From: Sinorhizobium sp. 6-70
Lineage (GTDB): Bacteria; Pseudomonadota; Alphaproteobacteria; Rhizobiales; Rhizobiaceae
Direction: 5' to 3'
NCBI RefSeq assembly: GCF_030124375.1
Contig: NZ_JASKLS010000009.1
Span: 1-64,000, forward strand
Length of the DNA stretch: 64,000 nucleotides
The notes beneath the pieces are model-generated. The model was not told the origin of the DNA. It saw only the letters and a program-made list of their open reading frames with translations, and did no database searches. The translations under genes were made by a program, and so were the position numbers. Below are positions 1 to 8,843 of the stretch, piece after piece (position 1 is the first letter of the stretch; each line of letters begins with the position of its first letter).

Positions 1-171
1 GAAAGGGAAAGGTGGCTTGGATGGAAAAAACGCTTTCATCGCCAGATGCAACAAGACGGAAGAGTCTTTTCCGATGGAATAAAGTACAACCGGATTTGAG
101 AACGTCGCAACAACTTCGCGAATGGCGTGAACTGCTTCAGCTTCAAGTCGCCGAAGATGGGAAAGAGACAT
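1..171 (-). CDS. nodP: NodP, sulfate adenylyltransferase small subunit, 5' part only
   Basis: The first 57 codons read leftward from an ATG at 171 and run off the window edge. The peptide starts MSLSHLRRLEAEAVHAIREV and carries the PP-loop signature YSIGKDSSV (residues 31-39), typical of CysD/NodP. NodP with NodQ makes activated sulfate (APS, then PAPS), the donor used by NodH. The ATG lies 5 bases past the nodH stop, so it is probably co-transcribed with and translationally close to nodH. A housekeeping CysD is the alternative, but the nod operon context favours NodP. nodQ would be expected further left. Confidence 0.88.
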   Translation of the reverse strand, partial: MSLSHLRRLEAEAVHAIREVVATFSNPVVLYSIGKDSSVLLHLAMKAFFPSKPPFPF

Positions 172-176
172 ATCAA

Positions 177-938
177 TTATCTCTGCGGGACTATAGCGTC
201 ATCAAGCTGGAAGAACCTCGCGTAAGGTCCGCCTGCGAAGTGACGCCGCAACTCTTCGAAATTCTCTACTGTTTCGTCCAGTGGCCGCATTTCCAGGCGC
301 TGAAGGGTAGCGCGGCCAGAAAGTTGAAGCGCCTGAACGCCCAAAAATTGCAAAGCGGTTTCCAAGCATGCTGCGGGTTCAAGAAGAAGCCTCTCGTACT
401 CGATCTCAAGCAAGCTGGTCGAAGCATAGGAGTGCGCGACTCGCGTGCGGAAATCATCGGCGGCCTTGAAGTAGTCCTCGCAGGAGGCGATCGGCAATTT
501 TACGCGTGGCGGCGGAGCCGTATCGTCATCCGAGCTAAACTTGAGCCATTGCCGGCTTTGTCTTGCCTGCACCAGCGAGCGCAGCGACTCCAATGTGTTT
601 CTGCGAGACAAGAAGATGACCTTGAGCCCCGGCCAACGCGCCAGCTCGTCAAAAAAGCCTGGACGTTCCTGAAACTGAGGTTCGTTGATTTTGCACCCGA
701 CATGCGTGAGCTTCTTGTCGCTCCGTCTAGGGAAGCGCAAATATGCGAGATCGAGGAGTTCGCGATCGCTATGTAACAGGCGATCCTTATCGGGCCAATT
801 GGCATCATACGTGTTGAGCAACTCACCGTTGCTCAACACGTTCGGATGCTCATTTAGCAACTCTTCGAGGTAGTGCGTTCCAGTCCTTGGCATCCCAAGG
901 ATCGCAAATGGCGCAGGCGCTGGTGCGGAGTGGGTCAT
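177..938 (-). CDS. nodH: NodH, Nod-factor sulfotransferase
   Basis: A 253-aa sulfotransferase that transfers sulfate from PAPS to the reducing-end sugar of the lipochitooligosaccharide, a host-range decoration. The N-terminus FAILGMPRTGTHYLEELLNE contains the PAPS-binding P-loop-like motif, and stretches such as NVLSNGELLNTYD and THVGCKINEPQFQERP match NodH of Sinorhizobium meliloti as I remember it. I chose the ATG at 938 because it aligns with the known NodH start; an in-frame ATG at 968 would add 10 residues with no family match. It follows nodJ after an unusually long 223-base gap and precedes nodP. Confidence 0.93.
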   Translation of the reverse strand: MTHSAPAPAPFAILGMPRTGTHYLEELLNEHPNVLSNGELLNTYDANWPDKDRLLHSDRELLDLAYLRFPRRSDKKLTHVGCKINEPQFQERPGFFDELARWPGLKVIFLSRRNTLESLRSLVQARQSRQWLKFSSDDDTAPPPRVKLPIASCEDYFKAADDFRTRVAHSYASTSLLEIEYERLLLEPAACLETALQFLGVQALQLSGRATLQRLEMRPLDETVENFEELRRHFAGGPYARFFQLDDAIVPQR

Positions 939-1161
939 CGCATGTGTTCCCAACAGAAAATAGTTCACGAAGGATTGGGGGGCGTCACCAGTGCAGGAAA
1001 CTGCGGTCGCTTAAGATCGGCGCGCGTTCGCCGGTCTCAACCCCCCGATGACTCGTTAGGCAGTTTCCAGAGATGGTCGAGCACGCTTATCTTCAGACAC
1101 CGGCGCGCCCAGTTCGCGAGACAGCATCGCGTTCCTCCTTCTCGTCTGGTGGTGAATAGCG
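939..1161. other. Long nodJ-nodH spacer with interleaved inverted repeats
   Basis: The rest of the nod operon has spacers of under 40 bases, but 223 bases separate nodJ and nodH. Two complementary pairs are visible in interleaved order: GGGGGG (977-982) with CCCCCC (1041-1046), and GGAAACTGC (996-1004) with GCAGTTTCC (1060-1068). This topology would form a pseudoknot rather than a simple hairpin. No gene is convincing here. It may be a junction where nodHP was joined to nodABCSUIJ. Confidence 0.45.
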
Positions 1162-1950
1162 TCAAGACATCAGACGCCGCCGAAACAATGCCGCCGACAG
1201 GAAGAACGGCAATACCGCGTAGATGCAAAGCGCGCCGATATGCAGGCCGATGCTGCCTGCCGGTCGGCCAAGCATCGCCGGACGAATAAGGTCGATTGCA
1301 TGTGCCAGCGGCAATAAGCGCGCCGCCTCTTGAAACGTGCCGGGGAGTTGATCTATCGGAAACACCGCGCCAGAAAGGAAGAGCATGGGCGTGAGAACGA
1401 GCGTCTGGTAGAACACGAAATAGTCGTAGCTCGGCGCAAGCGCCGTGACGATCATTGCGAGACTCGCGAAGGCGAAGCCCGTAAGCGCGATGACTGGCAG
1501 CGCATAGAGAATGGACGGCCACGCCGCATAGCCGAGAATGGCCGCAACAATCATGATTCCCGTACCGGCTAGAAAAGCCTTGGTGGCTGCCCACGCCAAC
1601 TCCCCGAGGACAATGTCGCCTAGTGTAAGCTTGGTGTAGAGGATTGCTTCCCAGGTACGCTGAGCGTGCATGCGCGCGAAAGCTGCGTAAATAGTTTCGA
1701 ATGTCGCAGCGGTCATCGCACTTGTCGCGACCATGCCGCCTGCCAAAAACGCCACATACGAAGTACCGTCGACGCGCCCCACCACCATACCGAGACCAAA
1801 ACCGAGTCCGAACAGGTAGATCATTGGATCGGCGAGGTTCCCGAGAAGGGAAGCAAGCGCGACTTTCTTCCATGCCAGATAGTTGCGGCGCCACACTGCG
1901 ATCCAGTTCCAAGCATTGGCGGGCAGAGCCGCCGCACAATCTTCACCCAT
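1162..1950 (-). CDS. nodJ: NodJ, ABC-2 type permease for Nod-factor export
   Basis: A 262-aa integral membrane protein of the ABC-2 family, partner of the NodI ATPase in secretion of lipochitooligosaccharides. About six hydrophobic segments can be seen (for example MIYLFGLGFGLGMVVG, GMVATSAMTAATFETIYAAF and FVFYQTLVLTPMLFLSGAVF). Length is that of the family. It starts 3 bases after the nodI stop, so translation is probably coupled. It is the last gene of the tight part of the operon before a 223-base gap to nodH. Confidence 0.95.
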   Translation of the reverse strand: MGEDCAAALPANAWNWIAVWRRNYLAWKKVALASLLGNLADPMIYLFGLGFGLGMVVGRVDGTSYVAFLAGGMVATSAMTAATFETIYAAFARMHAQRTWEAILYTKLTLGDIVLGELAWAATKAFLAGTGIMIVAAILGYAAWPSILYALPVIALTGFAFASLAMIVTALAPSYDYFVFYQTLVLTPMLFLSGAVFPIDQLPGTFQEAARLLPLAHAIDLIRPAMLGRPAGSIGLHIGALCIYAVLPFFLSAALFRRRLMS

Positions 1951-1953
1951 CGG

Positions 1954-2865
1954 TCACTCCATCTCGCGCCCGGTCAGCCGCAAAAACACATCCTCAAGAT
2001 TCGGCGGACGCTGCAGGACACGCAGACCTGCGCGCTCGCGCAGCCGCACGCGCACCTGCTCCGGATCGGGCGCGTAGCAAAAGAGCGTTTCGCCGCTCAC
2101 TTCGATGCGATGGGCATATGGTCTAATCAGCGATTGCAGTTCATGCGGGTCGCCGCCGTAAATCTCGATGACCTCGCACCCGATCAGTTCATCGATCAGC
2201 GCATGAGGGCGACCTTCGGCGATGTTTCGACCTCTTTCGAGCACGCACAGCCGATCGCACAACCGCTCAGCCTCTTCCATGAAATGAGTGGTCAAGATAA
2301 TCGTCTTGCCGCGCGCCAACAGGGAACGCAGGCGCTCCCAGATCAGGTGGCGCGCGTGCGGATCCAGGCCAGTGGTAGGCTCGTCCATTACGAGCAGCTG
2401 CGGGTCGTTGATCAACGCACGCGCCAGGGTCAGGCGCCGCTTCATACCGCCGGACAATTCGGAGACACGTGCATGCGCCTTGCTCTCAAGTCGGGCGAAC
2501 TCGAGAAGCGACGGTATGACCGCTTCGACTTCGCGTGCGCTCATGCCAAAGTAGCGCCCGAATACCAGCAGGTTCTCGCGGACCGTGAACTCAAGGTCAA
2601 GGTTGTCGAATTGAGGGACCACGCCGATGCGCTCGCGCGCCAAGCGAGCGCGTTCCGGCACTGGCACACCAAGGACCGTGATCTTGCCCGCATCGGGCGA
2701 TGTCATGCCCAGGACCATACGCGCAATCGTGCTTTTGCCCGCGCCGTTCGGTCCCAGCAAGCCGAAACATTCCCCCGCCGCAACGTTGAACGACAGTCCA
2801 TCGACAACGATCCGGTCGTCATATGCCTTGCTTACGCTGGTAAGGTCGATTGCCACCTTGGACAT
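1954..2865 (-). CDS. nodI: NodI, ATP-binding subunit of the Nod-factor exporter
   Basis: A 303-aa ABC ATPase. Walker A is GPNGAGKST (about residue 38), the signature motif is LSGGMKRRLTLA, and Walker B is LLVMDEPTTGLD. It energises NodJ in the inner membrane for Nod-factor export. It begins 4 bases after nodU stops and is followed within 3 bases by nodJ, a spacing typical of nodIJ. The family also includes drug and polysaccharide exporters of the same architecture; the position in the nod operon identifies it. Confidence 0.95.
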   Translation of the reverse strand: MSKVAIDLTSVSKAYDDRIVVDGLSFNVAAGECFGLLGPNGAGKSTIARMVLGMTSPDAGKITVLGVPVPERARLARERIGVVPQFDNLDLEFTVRENLLVFGRYFGMSAREVEAVIPSLLEFARLESKAHARVSELSGGMKRRLTLARALINDPQLLVMDEPTTGLDPHARHLIWERLRSLLARGKTIILTTHFMEEAERLCDRLCVLERGRNIAEGRPHALIDELIGCEVIEIYGGDPHELQSLIRPYAHRIEVSGETLFCYAPDPEQVRVRLRERAGLRVLQRPPNLEDVFLRLTGREME

Positions 2866-2869
2866 GCGT

Positions 2870-4579
2870 TCATCTACCCGTGAAGGCGCTGGCGACTGAC
2901 TTTTGGTGAATTGCCTGCGTTTTCGTCAACAGCAGGCCGTCGCACCATATGTGTTCAATGCGTCCCCACTCGCAGGCTGCCGCTGCATCCGGGAAGAAGC
3001 CACGTCCATGGTAATTGGCACTCGTGTTGCAAAGCAGCGGAATACCCGTGAGTTTTTCATATTCGACGAGTAGCTCGGCGACTTTGTGCTGAGAGTTCCT
3101 GGATATCGTTTGCAGTCGCGCAGATCCGTCAAGATGTACGACAGCGGGGATTTTGTCCCGCCATTCCATCCGTGTCTGATGATCGAACAACATGTATGGA
3201 TCGGGCGTTCCGGGGCTGAATATATCCGGCGCGCGGTCCTCCAGGCATATAGGCGCCACCGGCCGGAAGTGTTCGCGAAATTTTACTTCGTTGAGGAAAT
3301 CCTTCATTTTCGGCGAGGTCGCGGCTGCAAGAATGCTTCTGCCTCCCAACGCCCGCGGTCCAAGCTCCGCGCGCCCGGCAAGGAAAACCACGGGCTTGTT
3401 ACTGGCGAGGATGGTGGCAAGTTCCGACATATTGCACGGCGTGGCTTCCCATCCGGGCGGCACATCACCAGTTTTCAGGGTCGGTCCACCGTATACTGAC
3501 CACTCCAGCGGCACGAAGCCTTGTTGCGCCACCATCGCAGAGCAAGCGGCGCCGATTGCAGAGCCGCTGTCATTCGGGAAAGGCGGCACCCAGACGTCTT
3601 CAAACAGGCCCGTCTCGCGAAGTGCACTGTTCCATTTGATGTTCAGACCGCACCCTCCGGCTACACACAAATTGTGCGACCCTGGAAACGAGTGGCGCTG
3701 CAAGGCCATCGTCATTTCGTGGACAACGAGGCGCTCAAGGAAGACATGAAACGATGCAAGCACATCTTCGGGTGACTTGGCCTCCAATCGCAGTACGCTG
3801 GCATCGAAGAAATCATGCACCGCCGCGAGCGAGGACTCGGCGTTATTGATGTTCGCGCGGTAACGACTGGCAAGGTCAGTATCGGCCGCAAAGCGCTCAT
3901 CGTAAAGCTCCTGAAACACCGCGACGATGTCTTCGTCAACGGACCCCAGCGCGATATAGGCCATCAGCTTGCCGGCGATCCCTAAATCCCAGCCTCCCTT
4001 GCTCGCCTTCCTATAGGGTCCGAAATAATGGCCCGCGGCAGCGTAGGCTTGGCCTATCACCGGGAAGAGGCATTCGAGGAATCGTGCGTCTTGGCCGTCC
4101 ACATAATAAAGGCGCGGGAAGATGCAGCCGTCCCAAACCAAGCAGAACGCGGGTTGTCCGGCCTTCGCGAACGGGCTGGTGCAGTATGCGGAGGTCACAT
4201 GGCCCGTTACATGGGCATAGCTCTTATAAGGAAAAGCCCAATCATCGAGTATCAGGCCGGAGCCGTCCAGGCAATCGAGAAGGCCCTCGGCATGGCGTTC
4301 AACATAAGGCGCGCCTTTGAGAGTTAACGGAGCCACCCCACTGAGCACCTGGAACTGCGACTCGTCCTCACCGTCCCAGCCGTCGATAACGAATTGATCA
4401 ACATCGCGCGGTTTCAGACCGTGTTCCGCCAAAGCGGCGACAACTGCGTCGAGATTATCGATGGTTTGATATCGCGGATTGTTGTCCCGCTTCTCCTGCT
4501 CAATACAGAAGACGAGCCGTCCATCCTCGACAAGCGCGATCGCCCCGTCATGGGTCAGCTTGATACCACAGATGCGCAT
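2870..4579 (-). CDS. nodU: NodU, Nod-factor carbamoyltransferase
   Basis: A 569-aa member of the NodU/CmcH carbamoyltransferase family, adding a carbamoyl group to the non-reducing end sugar of the Nod factor. It opens MRICGIKLTHDGAIALVEDG, the ASKHA-type N-terminal fold, and contains CVAGGCGLNIKWN and GRAELGPRALGGRSI, conserved in the family; C-terminal LLCNTSANYHGRGF is also characteristic. I prefer the ATG at 4579, preceded by GGAGA, over an in-frame ATG at 4615 that would overlap nodS and lacks family similarity. Its partner NodS lies immediately upstream in the operon. Confidence 0.94.
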   Translation of the reverse strand: MRICGIKLTHDGAIALVEDGRLVFCIEQEKRDNNPRYQTIDNLDAVVAALAEHGLKPRDVDQFVIDGWDGEDESQFQVLSGVAPLTLKGAPYVERHAEGLLDCLDGSGLILDDWAFPYKSYAHVTGHVTSAYCTSPFAKAGQPAFCLVWDGCIFPRLYYVDGQDARFLECLFPVIGQAYAAAGHYFGPYRKASKGGWDLGIAGKLMAYIALGSVDEDIVAVFQELYDERFAADTDLASRYRANINNAESSLAAVHDFFDASVLRLEAKSPEDVLASFHVFLERLVVHEMTMALQRHSFPGSHNLCVAGGCGLNIKWNSALRETGLFEDVWVPPFPNDSGSAIGAACSAMVAQQGFVPLEWSVYGGPTLKTGDVPPGWEATPCNMSELATILASNKPVVFLAGRAELGPRALGGRSILAAATSPKMKDFLNEVKFREHFRPVAPICLEDRAPDIFSPGTPDPYMLFDHQTRMEWRDKIPAVVHLDGSARLQTISRNSQHKVAELLVEYEKLTGIPLLCNTSANYHGRGFFPDAAAACEWGRIEHIWCDGLLLTKTQAIHQKSVASAFTGR

Positions 4580-4611
4580 GGTGTCTCCAATGCATAACGT
4601 CGACAATTCAT

Positions 4612-5226
4612 TCATAAGGACCCGGAAACCGGATTCCGGAAACGAGCGAGCAAGCAGTCTTCGTTGACCGACTCACCCCGGCACTCAAGCCGCTCTACCT
4701 CGATCAAAGGTTCGTTCAGCATGGCGATGACCGTCTCGGCACCAGCAACGTGACCCCAGCGCCGGCAATTGGCATCGCGCGCCGATCCGAAAACCAGATG
4801 CCCACCTGGCGCAAGCATCCGCACCAGATTGCGGACGGCCGCGCGCATCTCGCTTGTGTCTCCGAGGTAGTAGAGAACCTCCGCCACAACGATCAGGTCG
4901 AACAGCTCATCAGTCGAAAACTGTCGAACATCACAGACTATCCAGCTGATGTGCGGCGGCTCCTTCATCCGTCGACGCGCTCGAGCAATTGCTTGCGGCA
5001 CGACATCGATCACGGTGAGCCGTTGGCAGTGGGGCGCCAATTTCTCAGTAAATGCGCCGGCAGCACACCCGACTTCGAGCGCATGTGTGATAGAACCTTC
5101 GGCAAGCGACAATCGGAGCATTTGCGCGTAACGCTCCTGCTCGAACGGGTTGCCGTCGAGCCGCCACGGATCGTCTGCGGCCAGTTCCCGATTCAGCAAT
5201 TGATAATTTTGTGTCAACTCGTCCAC
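4612..5226 (-). CDS. nodS: NodS, SAM-dependent N-methyltransferase
   Basis: A 204-aa methyltransferase that N-methylates the non-reducing terminal glucosamine of the deacetylated chitooligosaccharide after NodB and before NodA acylation. The SAM-binding motif I is ALEVGCAAGAFTEKL (about residue 50), followed by an acidic strand end LTVIDVVPQAIARARRR. The opening DELTQNYQLLNRELAADDPW is NodS-specific. It lies 38 bases after nodC and 32 bases before nodU, the standard nodCSU order. Confidence 0.94.
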   Translation of the reverse strand: MDELTQNYQLLNRELAADDPWRLDGNPFEQERYAQMLRLSLAEGSITHALEVGCAAGAFTEKLAPHCQRLTVIDVVPQAIARARRRMKEPPHISWIVCDVRQFSTDELFDLIVVAEVLYYLGDTSEMRAAVRNLVRMLAPGGHLVFGSARDANCRRWGHVAGAETVIAMLNEPLIEVERLECRGESVNEDCLLARFRNPVSGSL

Positions 5227-5264
5227 CTCGGTAAGGTCGCTATCACTCGTCGCTGCAAATGCAG

Positions 5265-6602
5265 TCAGACATCACTAAACCTCGAAGAATCGCGCGCGAG
5301 GTTGAGCCTTCGAAGCGGCGTCGCATGTGCCGAAAATTCTGTAGCGCTTGGTTCCGTGGCCGGACTTTGGATGGGGGCCTGTTTCCCCGCCTTGTTCGAC
5401 GAGTTGCCGGCGGAGCCGCGCGACAGCCAGTCGCTATTGCTCAATGTACACAACGCATAGGCTTTCAACGGCAGTAGCAAAAAGATGTTGATGAATGTGT
5501 GCAGAGAGAAGCCCAGAAATCGAAGTTGGCGGGCCCGAAACGCCACAATGCTGCAGCGAATCCCGGTCATGGCTACGATCATCAGGATCGTCCACCAAGG
5601 CGCGGTGCCAGTCAGTGCAAGCTGTGCGAAACCCGTTAGTACCGACAGGGCGAGAAGCAGCGGTCCGAGATTTTGTCCGACCACGTCCAGCGTCAGAAAG
5701 CGATCAAGGCCGGGCAGTAGGCGAAGCCCCAGTAACGTATCCCGGAACGTGCTCCGTGCCCAACGGAGTTGTTGGCGCAGATACGGCCTTAGTCTGTTCG
5801 GAACGACCGTAGCCGCGATGGCGTCCGGCACGTACTCAGTCCGAAAGCCTGCCTTCAGCATGAGAATAGTAAGATGGCGATCCTCACCGAAGTCGCTCGG
5901 CTTACCGCGAAAATATTGCGACTCGTACTGGTCCAGCAGCATAACGAGCGCAGAGCGGCGATACATAGCACATGGGCCGCAGCAACACATAACGGCACCG
6001 AAGCGACCCTGTGCAGCACGCTCCTCGTTGCAAGCCAGCCAGTACTCCATGTCGATCAACCTGGTCAACCAACTGTCGTCTCGGTTGCTGGCCGTCAACT
6101 GCCCCATGGCCGCCCCGACCGCTGGATTTTGCATCTTTGGCACAAGCTTCGAGATGACGTCCGACGCTAGTATCGTGTCGGAGTCGACGTTTAACACCAA
6201 ATCTCCATCTGAGCGGCGTATCGCGGCGATCTGCGCCTTGCGTTTTCCGACATTCTGCGGAAGCAGAATGATATTGAACCTCCGGTCGCGCGCGTAGGTC
6301 TCATGCACAGGTCGCAAGACGTCGCGATTTCCAGAACCGTCATCAACCACGTAGACCCGCAGTTGCCCCGCGTATTCCTGGTTCGCAATGGAAGCCAAGC
6401 AGTCTGAGAGCGTGCGCGGGTCCTCGTTGAAGCAAGGGACGATGACATCTACGCTCGGTAGTCTGTCGAAGCCAACCAGGCCCTGCGGCGCCGATGAATC
6501 GTATGCCGGCACAGAGTAAACGGCCTGCATGCTCTTATAGGCAGTCGAGAGCAGCGCATAAAGCGAGATGGCGACAGTGCTGGTTGTGTCAAGCAAATTC
6601 AT
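5265..6602 (-). CDS. nodC: NodC, chitooligosaccharide synthase
   Basis: A 445-aa membrane-bound family 2 glycosyltransferase that polymerises GlcNAc from UDP-GlcNAc to form the Nod-factor backbone. Visible motifs are the donor-binding VDDGSG, the DxD-type NVDSDT, the GEDRHL catalytic region and QQLRWARS (QxxRW), with an N-terminal and several C-terminal membrane segments. The ATG at 6602 gives MNLLDTTSTVAISLYALLST, matching the known NodC start; a start at 6647 would add 15 unrelated residues. The C-terminal tail is slightly longer than the roughly 426 aa of the S. meliloti protein. It starts 13 bases after nodB stops. Confidence 0.95.
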   Translation of the reverse strand: MNLLDTTSTVAISLYALLSTAYKSMQAVYSVPAYDSSAPQGLVGFDRLPSVDVIVPCFNEDPRTLSDCLASIANQEYAGQLRVYVVDDGSGNRDVLRPVHETYARDRRFNIILLPQNVGKRKAQIAAIRRSDGDLVLNVDSDTILASDVISKLVPKMQNPAVGAAMGQLTASNRDDSWLTRLIDMEYWLACNEERAAQGRFGAVMCCCGPCAMYRRSALVMLLDQYESQYFRGKPSDFGEDRHLTILMLKAGFRTEYVPDAIAATVVPNRLRPYLRQQLRWARSTFRDTLLGLRLLPGLDRFLTLDVVGQNLGPLLLALSVLTGFAQLALTGTAPWWTILMIVAMTGIRCSIVAFRARQLRFLGFSLHTFINIFLLLPLKAYALCTLSNSDWLSRGSAGNSSNKAGKQAPIQSPATEPSATEFSAHATPLRRLNLARDSSRFSDV

Positions 6603-6615
6603 GGGAGTCTCGTCT

Positions 6616-7275
6616 TCAGTGATCTTGAGGAAGCGAGCGGAATACAAAGCCGCGGCTTTGCAAGGATGGAATTATGCTGGATAACGCCATGATCGTCTGG
6701 TAGCGCAGACCCCGGTCAGTGCCGGGTTGCAACTCGCTGGGAGGGCATCCGTCGTGCAGGAGCACAATTGCGCCCGGCTGTACAGAGTCGAGCACTTCAT
6801 CGACAATGGCGTCGACCCCGGGACAGGACCAGTCTCGCGGATCCACAGACCAGTGGATCGCGTTCAGTCCAGCGGCCGCTGACGCCGTGAGCACTTCTTC
6901 GGTCCAGCTCCCATACGGAGCGCGGATGTGCCGCACCGAGGCTCGCGCGGACGCCATTGTGATGGCTCTGTTCGCCTCGAGTATTTCACGCTGTATTTCG
7001 CCGGGTGTGCATTTGGACAGGTCTGGATGCGTCATTGTGTGGTTAGCGACGTCATGTCCTTCGGCAATCATTCGTTGGATCAGCTTGGGCTGGTCGGCCG
7101 CGTACTGACCGATGACGAAGAATGTCGCCGGCACCCGGTGTTCAGCCAGAACATCGAGGATTTCCGGTGTGCAAAATGGATGAGGACCGTCATCGAACGT
7201 CAAATAAACGCTGTGCTGGCCGGTACTGTCAGTGCACCCACTGTGCATTTCGGAAAAGCAATTAACGTGCGTCAT
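6616..7275 (-). CDS. nodB: NodB, chitooligosaccharide deacetylase
   Basis: A 219-aa polysaccharide deacetylase (NodB homology domain) that removes the N-acetyl group from the non-reducing end sugar. Catalytic motifs are visible: TFDDGPHPFCTPE (motif 1), HDVANHTMTHPDLS (motif 2, metal histidines), RAPYGSW (motif 3), the WSVDPRDW segment (motif 4) and IVLLHDGCPP (motif 5). Its ATG overlaps the nodA stop by 4 bases (ATGA), as in other rhizobia, so translation is likely coupled. Confidence 0.96.
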   Translation of the reverse strand: MTHVNCFSEMHSGCTDSTGQHSVYLTFDDGPHPFCTPEILDVLAEHRVPATFFVIGQYAADQPKLIQRMIAEGHDVANHTMTHPDLSKCTPGEIQREILEANRAITMASARASVRHIRAPYGSWTEEVLTASAAAGLNAIHWSVDPRDWSCPGVDAIVDEVLDSVQPGAIVLLHDGCPPSELQPGTDRGLRYQTIMALSSIIPSLQSRGFVFRSLPQDH

Positions 7276-7862
7276 AGCTCTGGTCCGTTCCGATCGATTA
7301 TTGTACCGGCGGGCCAGTCTGACATCGGCCGACCGACTGGTAGAACGATGACAAGTGCATCTTCGATGCGCGTGGGCGGCTTGTCGAGGAGCGCCACTGG
7401 TAGCGTGGACCGCACCTGAATCCCCGACAGAATGGTCACCAGACCGTATCGGCCGAACCTCTCTACATGCTTGCGCAGCGCGTGCCTAACGGTGCCGAAA
7501 GCGAATGGAACGCCAAGCTCCTGCAGTACTGGAAGCATGACATGGATCGAATGGGCAATTCCGAGTCCCTCAAGGTCCGGGCGCACCCCGTACAACCCCA
7601 GTTCAGCAACTAATTGATCGACCTCGCCGACCTTGATGAAACGGCGCAGGAAGCCCATGTGCGCAGCGATACCACGAGAATCGTAGGCGATTGCGCGCAG
7701 CTCGGGCCTGGCTCCAGCCCAACTTCGGCTACCCTTGAATGGTTTTGCGTTGAACGCCCCAGTAGGCCCATAGGTCTCCCGAAAGAAATCGGTGAGCTCA
7801 ATATGGTCGGACAGTTGCAACTCATTTTCCCAACGTAGACTCCACCGCACCTCAGAGCGCAT
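7272..7862 (-). CDS. nodA: NodA, N-acyltransferase of Nod-factor synthesis
   Basis: A 196-aa protein, the exact usual length of NodA. It transfers a fatty acyl chain from an acyl carrier protein to the free amino group made by NodB. The start MRSEVRWSLRWENELQLSDH and blocks such as RAIAYDSRGIAAHMGFLRRF and AFGTVRHALRKHVERFGRYG are diagnostic. It is the first gene of the nodABCSUIJHP operon, 258 bases downstream of a nod box. Two decayed copies of nodA exist at 10.9-11.4 and 18.3-18.57 kb. Confidence 0.97.
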   Translation of the reverse strand: MRSEVRWSLRWENELQLSDHIELTDFFRETYGPTGAFNAKPFKGSRSWAGARPELRAIAYDSRGIAAHMGFLRRFIKVGEVDQLVAELGLYGVRPDLEGLGIAHSIHVMLPVLQELGVPFAFGTVRHALRKHVERFGRYGLVTILSGIQVRSTLPVALLDKPPTRIEDALVIVLPVGRPMSDWPAGTIIDRNGPEL

Positions 7863-8120
7863 GCAAAGCCCTCCTTATTGTCTTGCCGTTTGCTAGAGGC
7901 GCCGATCACGCAATCGAAGCTGTGGGCGAATGGCCGATGTCAGAGGCTGCCGTCAGCGGTCGCAATGACATGTAATCGGAGCGTTCGAACCCTTGGTAGG
8001 AGCACGTTCCAGAACTGATAGGCTTACTAACCACTTCCGGTCCCTTCCTGCGCCACTCGCAAATGTGCCGTCGATGACCTTGATTTCCGTCAATTGATGT
8101 CGTTCTAATGCAGTAGGCGG

Positions 8121-8170
8121 GTAAATTCGTAAAATCGATTGTTTGGATAGCACCCATCCACGGTATGAAT
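8121..8170 (-). promoter_or_regulatory. nod box of the nodA operon
   Basis: Read on the minus strand, the site contains CCGTGGATGGGTGCTATCC followed by ATCCAAACAATCGATTTTAC, the hallmark nod box core bound by NodD. It points left toward nodA with a 258-base leader. A similar leader lies between the second nod box and the decayed nodA copy near 11.4-11.7 kb, so box and leader were duplicated together. Confidence 0.92.
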
Positions 8171-8171
8171 G

Positions 8172-8290
8172 AGCTGGGGACTTGATATAAATCTTATGGA
8201 CGCTCTGACGAGCAAGCGTAATCGCGCGGGCGGTGGGCGCGACAGGCCGCCGCGGCTATGCACCTATTTCCAATATGTTGACAATGAGTG
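8172..8290 (+). pseudogene. Decayed nodD 5' remnant divergent from nodA
   Basis: Directly beyond the nodA nod box, on the opposite strand, short blocks match the start of nodD1: CTTGATATAAATCTT corresponds to CTTGATCTAAATCTC in nodD1, GACGCTCTGA is shared exactly, and GCACCTATTTC followed by CAATGAG corresponds to the 5' region coding for RTYFNDEL. The intervening sequence is scrambled and no reading frame survives. The position reproduces the ancestral nodD-nod box-nodA divergent arrangement, so a nodD has been lost here. Confidence 0.62.
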
Positions 8291-8452
8291 CGGTCCCCAG
8301 ATCGAATACTAAAGATCCTACATCGCCGCGTCACTACATAGGATGGCACTAATAGCCATCGGTGGATGTGAAACGTTGTTCCCTCTCAAGAGATCGCCAA
8401 AGCCAAACGCTCGAACGTCGGCAATTTACAGAAGTCCAGCATGTCTGCGGCC

Positions 8453-8502
8453 GATCCAAAATATGCATGCGTGGCATCCAAACAATTGATTTTACCAGTG
8501 TT
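8453..8502 (+). promoter_or_regulatory. nod box of nodFE
   Basis: The plus strand carries CATCCAAACAATTGATTTTA followed by CCAG at 8475-8498, a near-consensus nod box core, with a less conserved upstream half around 8453-8474. It points right toward nodF, with an untranslated leader of about 340 bases (8503-8843) in which I see no gene. Confidence 0.88.
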
Positions 8503-8843
8503 GCGGAAAGCTGCATGGATGAAAGCGCGAATACTCGTGCAACAACACCTCGAGCCGTCGCGACTGATGTTATTTTCTAAGATAGACGCTAGGAGATGCA
8601 GCCGCTAACACAAGACAAGACAATATTCTTTAAGGTGGGGTTCCACTTCATACGCCGGACCTCACCCGAGCTTCTTTGTGATTGTGTGCGTCCACTTGGC
8701 CTTAGTTGCCACTAAAGCAAAATGAAAACTGACCAATAGTTGCTACTGAACAAGACAGAGTTGTCCGCAACGACGGCAGAGATAGCTAGTCCGCTCAGCT
8801 TAGTTTGCGCAGGGAATTGAACCATCTAATTTGGGTAGGGGTA

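Noticed and set aside
12..776. Long plus-strand open frame over nodH and nodP
   Set aside because: It is antisense to nodH and nodP, lacks any domain, and both opposite-strand genes match their families closely.
1037..1939. 300-codon minus-strand frame overlapping nodJ
   Set aside because: It is a shifted frame of nodJ with arginine/serine-rich composition and no family features.
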